Origin: Bacteroidota bacterium
GTDB taxonomy: Bacteria > Bacteroidota > Bacteroidia > Cytophagales > Cyclobacteriaceae
Direction of reading: 5' to 3'
Length of the DNA stretch: 49,457 nt
Assembly: GCA_022571715.1 (NCBI GenBank)
Contig: JACZXH010000019.1
Location: 451-49,907, forward strand
Part shown: positions 17,924 through 27,367 of the stretch, one piece after another
How the letters are laid out: every line of letters starts with the position of its first letter
How positions within the stretch are numbered: the first letter of the stretch is position 1
Notes under the pieces: model-generated
Told to the model about the DNA's origin: nothing
What the model saw: only the letters and a program-made list of their open reading frames with translations
Database searches by the model: none
Position numbers and translations under genes: made by a program

Positions 17924-18706
17924 ATGTCTGATTTCAAAAACCTAATACTGTCCTTAGAGGAGGGTATACTGACAATCACAATCAGCAGACCTGAAAGTCT
18001 TAATGCGCTAAATACTGAAACAATAAATGAGATTCATTTGGCTTTTCAGGAAGCCCTCGATGAAGAAGCTGTAAAAGGGATCATTGTTACAGGTGCAGGC
18101 GATAAGGCTTTTGTAGCTGGTGCAGATATAAATGAAATAGCGGAACTCAATGAGTTAAACGGCAGGAAGTTTTCTGAGAATGGCCAGGAAGTTTTCAACA
18201 CCATTGAGAACTGTGAAAAACCTGTGATCGCCGCGGTCAATGGATTTGCTTTAGGTGGCGGTTGCGAGCTTGCAATGGCATGCCATATTCGTATTGCCTC
18301 TGAGAATGCCCAGTTCGGACAACCCGAAGTAAATCTGGGTATCATACCTGGATATGGCGGAACGCAACGGTTGACACGACTGGCAGGTAAAGGGAAAGCG
18401 CTGGAACTGATGATGACCGGCAAAATGATAAGTGCAGAAGATGCCCGAGAACTGGGGTTAGTTAATCAAGTTGTTTCGCAGGAAATACTCATTGAATTCA
18501 GCAGGAACCTGATGAAAAAAATACTGGAACAATCTCCTATAGCCGTTGCTCAAATCATTGCTTGTGTAAACGCTGCATTCAGTAGTGAAGAAAACGGTTA
18601 TCAGACCGAAGCCAACAGCTTCTCAAATTGCTGCAGGACCGACGATTTTAAAGAAGGTACCGCCGCATTTATTGAGAAAAGAAAGCCGGAGTTTAAGGGT
18701 AGTTGA
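17924..18706 (+). CDS. Enoyl-CoA hydratase (crotonase family)
   Basis: The 260-residue protein has both oxyanion-hole regions (KAFVAGADI at 61-69, NGFALGGGCEL at 106-116) and both catalytic glutamates of true hydratases: Glu115 in GGGCEL and Glu135 in FGQPEV. IPGYGGTQRL follows. It should hydrate trans-2-enoyl-CoA in fatty acid or short-chain acyl-CoA degradation. Length is standard. The next gene, a flippase, starts 21 bases later, but the link is probably only positional. Confidence 0.93.
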   Translation: MSDFKNLILSLEEGILTITISRPESLNALNTETINEIHLAFQEALDEEAVKGIIVTGAGDKAFVAGADINEIAELNELNGRKFSENGQEVFNTIENCEKPVIAAVNGFALGGGCELAMACHIRIASENAQFGQPEVNLGIIPGYGGTQRLTRLAGKGKALELMMTGKMISAEDARELGLVNQVVSQEILIEFSRNLMKKILEQSPIAVAQIIACVNAAFSSEENGYQTEANSFSNCCRTDDFKEGTAAFIEKRKPEFKGS

Positions 18707-18727
18707 TCCGTACTTCCTGAACGGAAT

Positions 18728-20197
18728 ATGAATCACCTAAAAAGCCTTGCAAGTCAAACGGCCGTTTACGGTATCAGCAGCGTTCTGGCCAGGTTGCTGA
18801 ATTATCTTCTTGTACCGTTACATACCCTTCTGTTCTCCAAAGGTGAGTTCGGGCCTGTGCCATATTTTTATGCACTGGGAGCTTTTCTTCTTATTATTTA
18901 TACTCATGGAATGGAAACCACGTTTTTCAGGTTTTCCACCAAAACCAAGGATCCGAAAAGTTATGATTATGCGATTACCTCTGTGATCATAGTAAGTCTG
19001 ATCATATCGGCAATATTGCTATCATCAGCCAGTTCACTGGCCACCCTGGCAGGTTACCCTGGCCAGGGATGGCTATTACAATGGCTTGTTATTATCATTT
19101 TTATCGATGCTATAACAGCCATCCCGTTTGCAAAAATGCGACTTGAAAACAACGCCCGGAAATTTGCCGTTACCAAAGTGGCTATCATTATAATTAACAT
19201 CAGCCTGCAGCTACTGTTTCTGGTAGTGGCACCGGCCCTTATAAATTCCGGACAATCCGGACAATTCATACAACTTATTTCTTCTCTCTATAATCCTGAA
19301 TTGGGTATCGGATATATATTTCTTGCAAATCTTATCGCCAATGTATTTCTTTTGTTCTTTATCTGGCCTTATTTCAGAAATTTCACCTTCCGATTAAATG
19401 CGGCAACTCTGAAGCCAATGTTGTTTTATGCGCTACCCCTTCTGTTGATGGGACTGGCCGGAACCATTAGTGATCAACTCGACAAAATACTGGTGAGAAA
19501 TTATATAAGCGATGAAGCTTTGGGAGTTTATGCCCAAACCTTTAAGCTTGCGGTTTTTATCATACTTGCCATACAGGCGTTTCGTTACGCAGGCGAACCG
19601 TTTTTCTTTTCTCGTGCAAAAGACAAGAATGCCCCCAGACTGTTTGCGGATGTGCTCTACTACTTCGTGATATTTGAACTTATCATTTATATTGTGGTCA
19701 GCTTCAATATTGACCTGATAGGAACAGTAATGCTAAAGAGGGAAGAGTACCGTGTTGCATTATATCTTGTTCCGGTTATTATGCTAGGAAAATTATTTTA
19801 TGGCATCTATCTGAATATCTCTATCTGGTTTAAGCTAAAAGACAAGACCATTTACGGTTTATATTTTACGTTACTGGGAGCCGTAATCACCATCGCTGGG
19901 AATATGCTTCTTATTCCAGTTCTAGGTTATGATGGTTCTGCCATCACCGTAATTCTTGTATATGTATCCATGACGGTAGCCTGCTATTTATCAGGTCGAA
20001 AACATTTTCCGGTACCATATAAAATCGGCCCAATGGCTATTCATATCCTTGTGGGTATTATACTTGTTGCCTTATCCTTTGTCATACAACTAGATAATAC
20101 AATGGCAGACAGTATGTTAAATATTGGAGCTACAGTAGGATATATTGCGATTATCTGGCTAATCGAAAAAAAGAATTTGACAATAAAAAGCTATTAA
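18728..20197 (+). CDS. Wzx-like polysaccharide/oligosaccharide flippase
   Basis: The 489-residue integral membrane protein has about 14 hydrophobic segments, starting with AVYGISSVLARLLNYLLVPL. GISSVLARLLNYLLVPLHT is typical of the polysaccharide_synt/MVF superfamily in Bacteroidota, which flip lipid-linked sugars across the inner membrane. SDQLDKILVRNYIS at about 255-268 is a conserved loop. It heads a run with dut, a sugar nucleotidyltransferase, a TPR protein, DUF4292 and EnvC-like genes. That order is conserved in Cytophagales and suggests a role in envelope glycoconjugates. Confidence 0.88.
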   Translation: MNHLKSLASQTAVYGISSVLARLLNYLLVPLHTLLFSKGEFGPVPYFYALGAFLLIIYTHGMETTFFRFSTKTKDPKSYDYAITSVIIVSLIISAILLSSASSLATLAGYPGQGWLLQWLVIIIFIDAITAIPFAKMRLENNARKFAVTKVAIIIINISLQLLFLVVAPALINSGQSGQFIQLISSLYNPELGIGYIFLANLIANVFLLFFIWPYFRNFTFRLNAATLKPMLFYALPLLLMGLAGTISDQLDKILVRNYISDEALGVYAQTFKLAVFIILAIQAFRYAGEPFFFSRAKDKNAPRLFADVLYYFVIFELIIYIVVSFNIDLIGTVMLKREEYRVALYLVPVIMLGKLFYGIYLNISIWFKLKDKTIYGLYFTLLGAVITIAGNMLLIPVLGYDGSAITVILVYVSMTVACYLSGRKHFPVPYKIGPMAIHILVGIILVALSFVIQLDNTMADSMLNIGATVGYIAIIWLIEKKNLTIKSY

Positions 20198-20233
20198 ATT
20201 TATTTACTTTTACACGTTGAACTTATCCCTTAA

Positions 20234-20668
20234 ATGCAAATAAAAATTAATTCAAAATCAAAACATCAATTACCTGCATACCATGCAAGTGGCTCTGCAG
20301 GGATGGATCTAAGGGCTAACATAGATGCGCCAGTAAGACTTTTACCCCTTGGTCGTTCCTTGATACCTACTGGGATGTATATTGAATTACCGGAAGGATT
20401 TGAAGCCCAGGTACGACCCAGGAGTGGTTTGGCAATCAAAAAGGGATTAACCGTGCTCAACAGTCCCGGAACCATAGATTCTGATTATCGCGGAGAAATT
20501 GGCGTGATGCTTGTTAATCTTTCGCAGGAAGAAGTTGTTGTTGAAGATGGAGAAAGGATTGCACAACTTGTTATTTCAAAACATGAAAAAGCAGAATGGA
20601 TAACAGTCGATACACTTAATATAACAGCAAGAGGTGATGGAGGGTACGGCAGTACGGGATCCGGTTAA
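20234..20668 (+). CDS. dut: dUTP diphosphatase
   Basis: The 144-residue trimeric dUTPase hydrolyses dUTP to dUMP and pyrophosphate. Motifs are AGMDLRA (22-28), RPRSGLA (61-67), [13 protein letters not shown] (76-88) with the base-binding turn, and [10 protein letters not shown] near the C-terminus, where Tyr replaces the usual Phe in the P-loop-like motif 5. Length is standard. It is 36 bases after the flippase gene. Confidence 0.96.
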   Translation: MQIKINSKSKHQLPAYHASGSAGMDLRANIDAPVRLLPLGRSLIPTGMYIELPEGFEAQVRPRSGLAIKKGLTVLNSPGTIDSDYRGEIGVMLVNLSQEEVVVEDGERIAQLVISKHEKAEWITVDTLNITARGDGGYGSTGSG

Positions 20669-20704
20669 TTTATTTTATTTAAGAACCCAAATATATTTTA
20701 TTTT

Positions 20705-21718
20705 ATGAATGTTATTATTCCCATGGCAGGCATTGGAAAACGTATGCGGCCACATACACTTACTGTTCCTAAACCTCTGCTCCCTATAGCCGGCAAACCT
20801 ATCGTTCAAAGTCTGGTAGAAGACATTGCTGTAATATTGGATGAGAAAATTGATAATGTGGGTTTTGTGGTAAGTCCGAATTTTGGCAAAGAAGTTGAAG
20901 ATAAATTGTATGATATTGCAGTAGGTGTGGGGGCTAAAGCGAAGATCTACTACCAAGAGGAAGCTCGTGGTACTGCGCATGCCATTATCTGTGCAGCTGA
21001 TTTACTGATTGATCATGTGGTAATTGCCTTTGCCGATACCCTTTTCAGAGCACATTTTAGTCTTGACTCTGACAAAGACGGAATAATCTGGGTTAAAAAG
21101 GTAAAGGATCCAACTGGATTCGGAGTTGTAAAGGTAAATAAAGAAGGAATAATCACCGAATTTGTGGAAAAACCGGAATCTTTTGTATCAGACCTGGCAA
21201 TCATTGGTATTTATTATTTCAAAAATGGAGACATACTGCGGGACGAGATCAATTATGTGATAGACAATGACATCAAAGACAAAGGCGAATATCAGCTTAC
21301 GAGCGCACTCGAAAACATGAAGTCGAAGGGAGTAAAATTTTCACCAGGACAGGTTGATGACTGGCTGGATTGCGGAAATAAAGATGTAACCGTAAATACG
21401 AACAAGCAATATTTGGAATTCGTACGTGATGAGAAACTTATTGCTGATTCTGCTGTGATTGAAAATTCAGCACTCATACAACCTGTATTTATTGGGGAAA
21501 ACGTGAAAATAATGAATTCGGTTGTCGGACCTCATGTTTCGCTAGGTGAAGGATCAAAAATCGTAGATTCCAGGATCAAAAACTGTATAATTCAAACCCA
21601 CACTAACGTAAAAGGGGCTAATCTCGAAAACTCTATGTTGGGTAATTTCGTTAATTTTGAAGAATCTCCTGAGGATTTAAGCCTGGGAGATTATTCTTCA
21701 AAAAAGCGATTCAGATAA
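20705..21718 (+). CDS. Sugar-phosphate nucleotidyltransferase
   Basis: The 337-residue protein begins with the pyrophosphorylase signature MAGIGKRMRPHTLTVPKPLLP (G-x-G-x-R and PKP). GFGVVKV and EKPESFVSDLAIIGIYYF are the later GT-A fold motifs. From about residue 245 there are left-handed beta-helix hexapeptide repeats (VFIGENVKIMNSVVGPHVSL). The family transfers NMP to sugar-1-phosphates (glucose-1-P thymidylyl- or uridylyl-like); the exact nucleotide and sugar cannot be read here. The adjacent flippase fits envelope glycan synthesis. The TPR gene starts 2 bases after its stop. Confidence 0.88.
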   Translation: MNVIIPMAGIGKRMRPHTLTVPKPLLPIAGKPIVQSLVEDIAVILDEKIDNVGFVVSPNFGKEVEDKLYDIAVGVGAKAKIYYQEEARGTAHAIICAADLLIDHVVIAFADTLFRAHFSLDSDKDGIIWVKKVKDPTGFGVVKVNKEGIITEFVEKPESFVSDLAIIGIYYFKNGDILRDEINYVIDNDIKDKGEYQLTSALENMKSKGVKFSPGQVDDWLDCGNKDVTVNTNKQYLEFVRDEKLIADSAVIENSALIQPVFIGENVKIMNSVVGPHVSLGEGSKIVDSRIKNCIIQTHTNVKGANLENSMLGNFVNFEESPEDLSLGDYSSKKRFR

Positions 21719-21720
21719 AA

Positions 21721-23487
21721 ATGAGCGATACTGCCACTATATTAAAAATTATGCTGCTGACTCTGCTTTTGATAGCTGGATTTGCAGACACGTCGTTTGC
21801 TCAAAAGAATAAGAAAAAGAACAAAAAATACGAAATCGACGAAAGTGACAGACGTGCAGCGGAATTCTACTTTATCGAGGGCGAAAAATTTTTTATTCTT
21901 GAAGATTACGCCAAGGCATTGAGTACTTTCCAGAAATGCCTTGGAATAACACCGGAAAATTCGGCTGCTTATTACAAGATTGCAGAGATCATGTATAGAA
22001 ATGAGCAGTATCCTGGAGCAGAACAGAATGTCAACAAAGCCATTTTATATGACAATACTAATAAGTACTATTATTTGCTTGCAGCTGATATAGCTACTGC
22101 TTACGGCGATTTTGACAAGGCCACGCAGTACTATGAAGAAATGCTTTCCACCATATCTGAAACGGAGATTTATTATACCGAACTTGCAGGTATGTATTTA
22201 TTTCAGAATAAACTGAATGAGGCTCTGGAAACATACCATAAAGCTGAAGAAAAATATGGAATATCGGATCAGATATCTTTGCAAAAACAACAGATCTATC
22301 TGAAACAGAACAAGATTGATGAGGCCATCCGCGAAGGACAGAAACTTGTGGATGCCTATCCGGGCAATCATCGATTTGTTTTAACACTAGCCAAAGTGAT
22401 GCACACAAACGGGAAAAAGGACAAGGCAATAAACCTACTGGCTGATTTTCTGAAAATTGAAGATAATACCACAGTTAAACTACAACTAGCGCAATACTAC
22501 AGTAAGGAAGATCGGCATAAAGAATCGGAGCAACTCATAAAAGAAAGCTTTGCCGACCCGTTACTTGACCTTGAACTCAAGACACAGGTACTGGTAATTT
22601 ATATCAACAGGTTCCCTGACAGCAGGGCAATACGTGTATCACGTGAATTGGGCCAGATATTAATTGACACTCATCCCAATGAGAGTGAGGCATATCTTGT
22701 GAATGCCGATATGCTTGCTACACTCAACTCCCTAGAGACACTAGAAAACACAGAATCAATACAAAAGAAATCAGCTGAATATTACCGCAAAAGCCTGGCT
22801 TACGATCAATCTAATTTTACAGTATGGCAGAACCTTATGAATCTGGACATGCAACTAAGCAGATGGGACAGCATTATAGTACATGCTGAAACCGCTCTTG
22901 ACCTGTTTCCGAATCAACCAGTTATTTACCTTTATGCAGGAATAGGTTATTCACGGAAAAAAATCTACGATGAAGCAGTTCAATACCTGGAGCAAGGCAA
23001 AAAAATTGCTGCTACCAATCCTCAACTTCTTGCCTCGTTTTACAGCAGCCTCGGCAGTGCCTATAATGCATTAGAAGACCATGTAAATTCCGATAAAGCC
23101 TATGAATCAGCCATTGATATAAATCCAAATGACGATATTATACTTAATAATTACAGTTACTATTTATCTTTACGGAAAGAAAAGCTTAAAAAAGCACGCA
23201 GAATGGCTCAGGAGGTGGTTCGGCGAAATCCGGATAATGCAACTTACCTTGATACTTATGCGTGGGTGCTCTTTCACTTAAAAGAATATAAAGAAGCAAA
23301 ACGGATTCTTGAAAAAGTCATTCAAAGCAATAACGCCAATGCGGTTCATTACGATCATTATGGTGATGTACTTTTCAAACTGGGCAATGTAAATGAAGCT
23401 GTTATAAACTGGCAAAAAGCCAAAAAACTTGATGAAACAATTGAAAAAATTGAAAAAAAGATTTCCAGGAAAAAAATCTTTGAATAA
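21721..23487 (+). CDS. Periplasmic tetratricopeptide-repeat protein
   Basis: The 588-residue protein has a hydrophobic signal (about residues 9-27, ending SFAQ) followed by a Lys-rich stretch and about a dozen TPR units (for example DYAKALSTFQKCLGITPENS and YDEAVQYLEQGKKIAATNPQ). TPR arrays are protein-protein scaffolds. Cluster membership with DUF4292 and an EnvC-like protein suggests a role in outer membrane or cell wall assembly. The end overlaps the likely TTG start of the next gene by 8 bases, so translation is probably coupled. Confidence 0.88.
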   Translation: MSDTATILKIMLLTLLLIAGFADTSFAQKNKKKNKKYEIDESDRRAAEFYFIEGEKFFILEDYAKALSTFQKCLGITPENSAAYYKIAEIMYRNEQYPGAEQNVNKAILYDNTNKYYYLLAADIATAYGDFDKATQYYEEMLSTISETEIYYTELAGMYLFQNKLNEALETYHKAEEKYGISDQISLQKQQIYLKQNKIDEAIREGQKLVDAYPGNHRFVLTLAKVMHTNGKKDKAINLLADFLKIEDNTTVKLQLAQYYSKEDRHKESEQLIKESFADPLLDLELKTQVLVIYINRFPDSRAIRVSRELGQILIDTHPNESEAYLVNADMLATLNSLETLENTESIQKKSAEYYRKSLAYDQSNFTVWQNLMNLDMQLSRWDSIIVHAETALDLFPNQPVIYLYAGIGYSRKKIYDEAVQYLEQGKKIAATNPQLLASFYSSLGSAYNALEDHVNSDKAYESAIDINPNDDIILNNYSYYLSLRKEKLKKARRMAQEVVRRNPDNATYLDTYAWVLFHLKEYKEAKRILEKVIQSNNANAVHYDHYGDVLFKLGNVNEAVINWQKAKKLDETIEKIEKKISRKKIFE

Positions 23488-24247
23488 CTATCGTAACTAT
23501 CTGATGCCAGTACTGATAATTCTTCTGGCATTTACATCCTGTAATAAAAGGATTTCCGGGGTGTCAAATACGGTCGTTTACAGCCGTGATGAATTGGAAA
23601 TAAACAAGATCAACTTTGTTTACCTCACCATCAAATCCAAGATTGCATTTCAGGAAGCGGGGAACGAGAAAAAGGCCAACGCCCTTATCCGGATAAAAAA
23701 AGACAGTATTATCTGGTTTAACCTCTCCGGCACACTGGGAGTTCAGGGTATCCGTGGAATTTTAACCCTGGACTCAATTAAAACCATAAACCGGTTGGAT
23801 AAAGAGTTTTGGGCGCTTGACTATGATGAGTTAAGCCGTGAATTTAACTTCAAGATCGATTATTTCCTGATACAGGCCATGCTGCTTGGTGATATGCCCA
23901 AAGAAGCCCATGAAGATGAATCAATTACTAAAAACCAGGATAATTACATTATTCATCAAAATTTTGGTGACTTCTATATTGATAACTATATAAGTGCCAG
24001 CACTAAAAAAGTTACCGAAGTGGATATACTTGAAGCTCCTACCCAAAACTCTTTAAAACTACTTTACGGCGACTTTCGGGAAACTGAAGGTCATGTATTT
24101 CCCTTTTCCAGTTTTGTTTCTTTAATCCATAATAATGAATTTGGCGAACTGGAAACCCGGGTAAATATCAATCATGTAAAAGTTGTTTTCTCTGATAAAC
24201 CTATTAAGTTCCCTTTTACAGTACCAAAAAAATATGAACGGAGGTAA
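23480..24247 (+). CDS. DUF4292 lipoprotein
   Basis: The 255-residue protein is taken from TTG 23480, which gives a lipoprotein signal (NYLMPVLIILLAFTSC). A longer reading from ATG 23429 would overlap the TPR gene by 59 bases, and ATG 23504 would leave no charged n-region. The mature part (IKSKIAFQEAGNEKKANALIRIKKD and similar) is the DUF4292 family, which resembles LolB/LolA-type beta-sheet folds. Its strict position beside the EnvC-like gene is conserved in Bacteroidota. The function is unproven. Confidence 0.85.
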   Translation: MNNYRNYLMPVLIILLAFTSCNKRISGVSNTVVYSRDELEINKINFVYLTIKSKIAFQEAGNEKKANALIRIKKDSIIWFNLSGTLGVQGIRGILTLDSIKTINRLDKEFWALDYDELSREFNFKIDYFLIQAMLLGDMPKEAHEDESITKNQDNYIIHQNFGDFYIDNYISASTKKVTEVDILEAPTQNSLKLLYGDFRETEGHVFPFSSFVSLIHNNEFGELETRVNINHVKVVFSDKPIKFPFTVPKKYERR

Positions 24248-25421
24248 GTTTGCAAATATCATAACACTTACTTTATCGATCCTTATTTCGTCCGGAGCAT
24301 TTGCTCAAAAAAACAAGACACAGCTTGAAAAGGAAAAAAAAGAGCATGCACTCCATATTCTTGAAGCAGAGAAAATTCTCAAAACCACCGAAAAGAAAAA
24401 AAGAGCAACATTAGGCCAGCTTAATGCCATAAATCAGCAAATAAAATCACGTGAAGCACTGATTGGCTCTATACGTGAAGAAATAGACTGGTACAACAGA
24501 AAAATTCTGGATGATGAGCAAATCATTGAAGCACTTGATGCTGACCTTGACAGACTCAGAAAAGAATACGCCGTAATGGTATATGCTGGTTATAAAACTA
24601 GCCAGAATCAGGATAAACTCACTTTCCTTTTTTCCTCAGATTCGTTTAACCAATTTCTGATGCGACTTAAGTATTATGAACAATATGGCAAATCAAGGCG
24701 ATATCAAGCAGGCCAGATTATGAAGGTGGAAGAAATATTACGAGCCGAAATATCAGGATTCGAAGATACCAAGACTGAAAAAGAAGCGCTTCTAACGGAA
24801 GAAGTTAATGAAAGAAACAAGCTTGGGAAGCTGAAAAAGAAACAAAAGATCCTGATTGCCAACCTTACAAAAAAAGAAAAAGAACTTAAAAAAGAACTTG
24901 CATCAAGGAAAAAAGCGGTAAAGGAGTTGAATACCCTTATCGACAAGATGATAAGGGAGGAGATTGCTGCTAAAACGACTGCAGAAACAACAGCCAGCAC
25001 CGCTATGTCTGCCTCCTTTGCCGGCAATAGACAAAAATTACCCTGGCCAGTCAATGAAGGATTTATATCTTCCGGTTTTGGTAAGCACAATCATCCGGTT
25101 TACAAAAAACTGATCATCGATAACAAAGGCGTCTATATTCAGACAAATCCTGAAGAAAAGATTATGGCTGTGTTCAATGGAAAGGTATCTGCAATTGTTA
25201 CCATACCTGGCATGAATAAGGCCGTGATCATTCAGCATGGTGAATACAGGACCGTATATGCGAACCTGAAAAGCGTATCTGTTGAAATGAATCAACAGAT
25301 AAAAATAAATGATAAGATAGGTCAAGTTTACACCAAAAATGACGGGGATTCAGAATTATTTTTCCAAATATGGAAAAATACAAGCATACTGAACCCCCAG
25401 CAATGGCTTACTATAAGATGA
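24234..25421 (+). CDS. EnvC-like coiled-coil protein with degenerate M23 domain
   Basis: The 395-residue protein has a signal peptide (MNGGKFANIITLTLSILISSGAFAQ), a long coiled coil (about residues 30-255), and a C-terminal LytM/M23-like domain (about 280-395: GFISSGFGKHNHPVYKK ... HGEYRTVYANL ... NPQQWL). The zinc ligands of active M23 enzymes are missing: the HxGxD site reads DNKGVY and the HLHFE site reads ELFFQ. That fits EnvC-type activators of amidases, not a hydrolase. ATG 24234 overlaps DUF4292 by 14 bases; an earlier ATG at 24183 would hide the signal peptide. Confidence 0.88.
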   Translation: MNGGKFANIITLTLSILISSGAFAQKNKTQLEKEKKEHALHILEAEKILKTTEKKKRATLGQLNAINQQIKSREALIGSIREEIDWYNRKILDDEQIIEALDADLDRLRKEYAVMVYAGYKTSQNQDKLTFLFSSDSFNQFLMRLKYYEQYGKSRRYQAGQIMKVEEILRAEISGFEDTKTEKEALLTEEVNERNKLGKLKKKQKILIANLTKKEKELKKELASRKKAVKELNTLIDKMIREEIAAKTTAETTASTAMSASFAGNRQKLPWPVNEGFISSGFGKHNHPVYKKLIIDNKGVYIQTNPEEKIMAVFNGKVSAIVTIPGMNKAVIIQHGEYRTVYANLKSVSVEMNQQIKINDKIGQVYTKNDGDSELFFQIWKNTSILNPQQWLTIR

Positions 25422-25535
25422 GGACTCTATTTATCCGAATTTCAATAAAAAAAATAAAGAGCACCATCTAATTAAAAGTATCGATCAAATTCAATAACTT
25501 TACATTCATTTTAAACGCATTCATAACTTTTAGTC

Positions 25536-25742
25536 ATGGTGAATTTTGCATTCTTTTCTGGTTTAGGCGGTTGGGAGATTTTACTTATTGTTCTTGTTCT
25601 TCTCATTTTCTTTGGCGCAAAGAAAATTCCTGAACTTGCCCGGGGATTGGGTAAAGGTATCAGAGAATTTAAAGATGCTACTAAGGAAATCAAGGATGAA
25701 ATTGAAGAGGGAGCAAAAGGAACAAACGATCCCACCAAGTAA
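25536..25742 (+). CDS. tatA: Sec-independent translocase TatA/E
   Basis: The 68-residue protein has the TatA plan: a short N-terminus, one membrane helix (about 12-27, [15 protein letters not shown]), the conserved [17 protein letters not shown] hinge and amphipathic helix, and an acidic tail. It forms the Tat pore with TatC for folded proteins. It is alone here; no tatC is in the window. gatA starts 15 bases later. Confidence 0.93.
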   Translation: MVNFAFFSGLGGWEILLIVLVLLIFFGAKKIPELARGLGKGIREFKDATKEIKDEIEEGAKGTNDPTK

Positions 25743-25757
25743 AATTTAGCTGCACTT

Positions 25758-27185
25758 TTGAATTTATCCAGATCGCTTGCAGCGCTGCAATCTGATTTGC
25801 GGGCAGGCCATCTTTCCGTATCCGATCTTGTAACCCAATACCTGGAACAAATCCGGGCCGGCCTTTTCCTCAATTGCTTTTTAGAAGTTTTTGATGAAGA
25901 GATTCGCGACCAAGCTATTCAGTTGGATCAGAAAATACGCCAGGGACAAGCAGCACGTCTTGCAGGCCTGGTTGTTGGCATCAAAGACCTGCTGTGTTAT
26001 AAAAATCATGCCTCCCAGGCTGGTAGCAGTATCCTTGAAGGATTTGTCTCTTCATATACCGCAACTGCGGTTCAGAAACTTATTGATCAGGATACCTTGA
26101 TTATCGGAAGAAATAATTGTGATGAATTTGGAATGGGTTCTACAAATGAGAATTCGTTTGCCGGTCCCGTACGAAATCCGTTAGATACGAATCTAGTACC
26201 CGGCGGATCTTCAGGAGGATCGGCCGCCGCCGTAAAAGCCGGTTTTTGCCACGTGGCCATTGGCACTGATACCGGAGGTTCTGTACGGCAGCCTGCTGCT
26301 TTTTGTGATGTGATAGGTCTTAAACCTACCTATTCACGCATATCACGATTTGGATTAATTGCTTATGCCTCTTCTTTTGATACGATTGGAATTATTGCTC
26401 CAAATATTGCAGATACAGCGCTCGTACTTGAAACGATTGCCGGAAAGGACGAATTTGATAGTACAGCATCTACACGCGAGGTGCCAGCATATACACACTA
26501 TGCTTTTGATGAGAAACCAAAAAAAATAGCGCTGTTTAACGAAGTTATTGAGCACTCTGCTTTACATACGGACATCCACCGGAATATCATTGAAGTTACT
26601 GATAGACTGAAAAAAGAAGGACATATTATTGATTTCATTGATTTTCCGTTAATGGATTATACATTGCCAACCTATTACATACTTACTACGGCCGAAGCGA
26701 GTTCCAATTTATCAAGGTTTGATGGTGTAAAATATGGTTTTCGAGCTGAAAACTGTGACTCATTAGATGAATTGTACAAAAATACGAGAACAGAAGGCTT
26801 TGGGGAGGAAGTATTGCGCAGAATTACACTTGGTACCTTTGTGTTATCTGCCAGCTATTACAATGCGTATTATATAAAAGCACAAAAAGTAAGAAGACGC
26901 ATCAGGGATAAAATAAATGAAGTATTCATCAATTATGATTTTATTATATTGCCAACAACTCCTGCTCCTCCTTACAAATTAGGCGAAATTAATAGAAATC
27001 CGCTGGAAATGTATCTCGCTGATCTTTTTACGGTGGTGGCGTCACTTACAGGAAACCCTGCTATTTCAATACCCTCGGGAAAAACAGAAAACGGGCTACC
27101 AATCGGCCTTCAGATTATCGCTAAAGATTTCAACGAAATGAATTTATTGTCATTTTCGGACTATGTACTGCAATTTGATCGTTAA
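25758..27185 (+). CDS. gatA: Glu-tRNA(Gln)/Asp-tRNA(Asn) amidotransferase subunit A
   Basis: The 475-residue amidase releases ammonia from glutamine to convert Glu-tRNA(Gln) in the GatCAB complex. The Ser-cisSer-Lys triad is visible: Lys76 (GIKDLL), Ser151 (GGSSGGS) and Ser175 (TDTGGSVRQPA). QPAAFC and the GLKPTYSRISRFGLIAY stretch are family hallmarks. The TTG start fits the normal N-terminus. gatB and gatC are not in the window, as is usual in this phylum. Confidence 0.95.
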   Translation: MNLSRSLAALQSDLRAGHLSVSDLVTQYLEQIRAGLFLNCFLEVFDEEIRDQAIQLDQKIRQGQAARLAGLVVGIKDLLCYKNHASQAGSSILEGFVSSYTATAVQKLIDQDTLIIGRNNCDEFGMGSTNENSFAGPVRNPLDTNLVPGGSSGGSAAAVKAGFCHVAIGTDTGGSVRQPAAFCDVIGLKPTYSRISRFGLIAYASSFDTIGIIAPNIADTALVLETIAGKDEFDSTASTREVPAYTHYAFDEKPKKIALFNEVIEHSALHTDIHRNIIEVTDRLKKEGHIIDFIDFPLMDYTLPTYYILTTAEASSNLSRFDGVKYGFRAENCDSLDELYKNTRTEGFGEEVLRRITLGTFVLSASYYNAYYIKAQKVRRRIRDKINEVFINYDFIILPTTPAPPYKLGEINRNPLEMYLADLFTVVASLTGNPAISIPSGKTENGLPIGLQIIAKDFNEMNLLSFSDYVLQFDR

Positions 27186-27367
27186 GTATAATGTAGAACT
27201 GACATTTAAGTAAATTTAAATATCAACTAATTAGTTAGTTGTATATTTGTTTAAAGAATTATTATTTTATTGCCTTATATTAAAAACGATAAAAATTAAT
27301 AATGAGTCAGATTGATGGCTATGTAGCGAGAATATTTTAAGTTTGAGCCGAGTCTGATAAACAGAAT
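27186..27367 (+). promoter_or_regulatory. Gap with palindrome and candidate promoter upstream of the LysM transglycosylase
   Basis: CAACTAA-TTAG-TTAGTTG (27224-27241) is an inverted repeat. It is followed immediately by TATATTTG (27242-27249), a TAnnTTTG match, about 118 bases before the start codon. A palindrome abutting the -7 element would suit a repressor site. A nearly identical palindrome lies at 39649-39664. Confidence 0.45.

Noticed and set aside
23429-23503. Upstream ATG start for the DUF4292 gene
   Set aside because: It would overlap the TPR gene by 59 bases and put a Lys-rich tail in front of the signal peptide.
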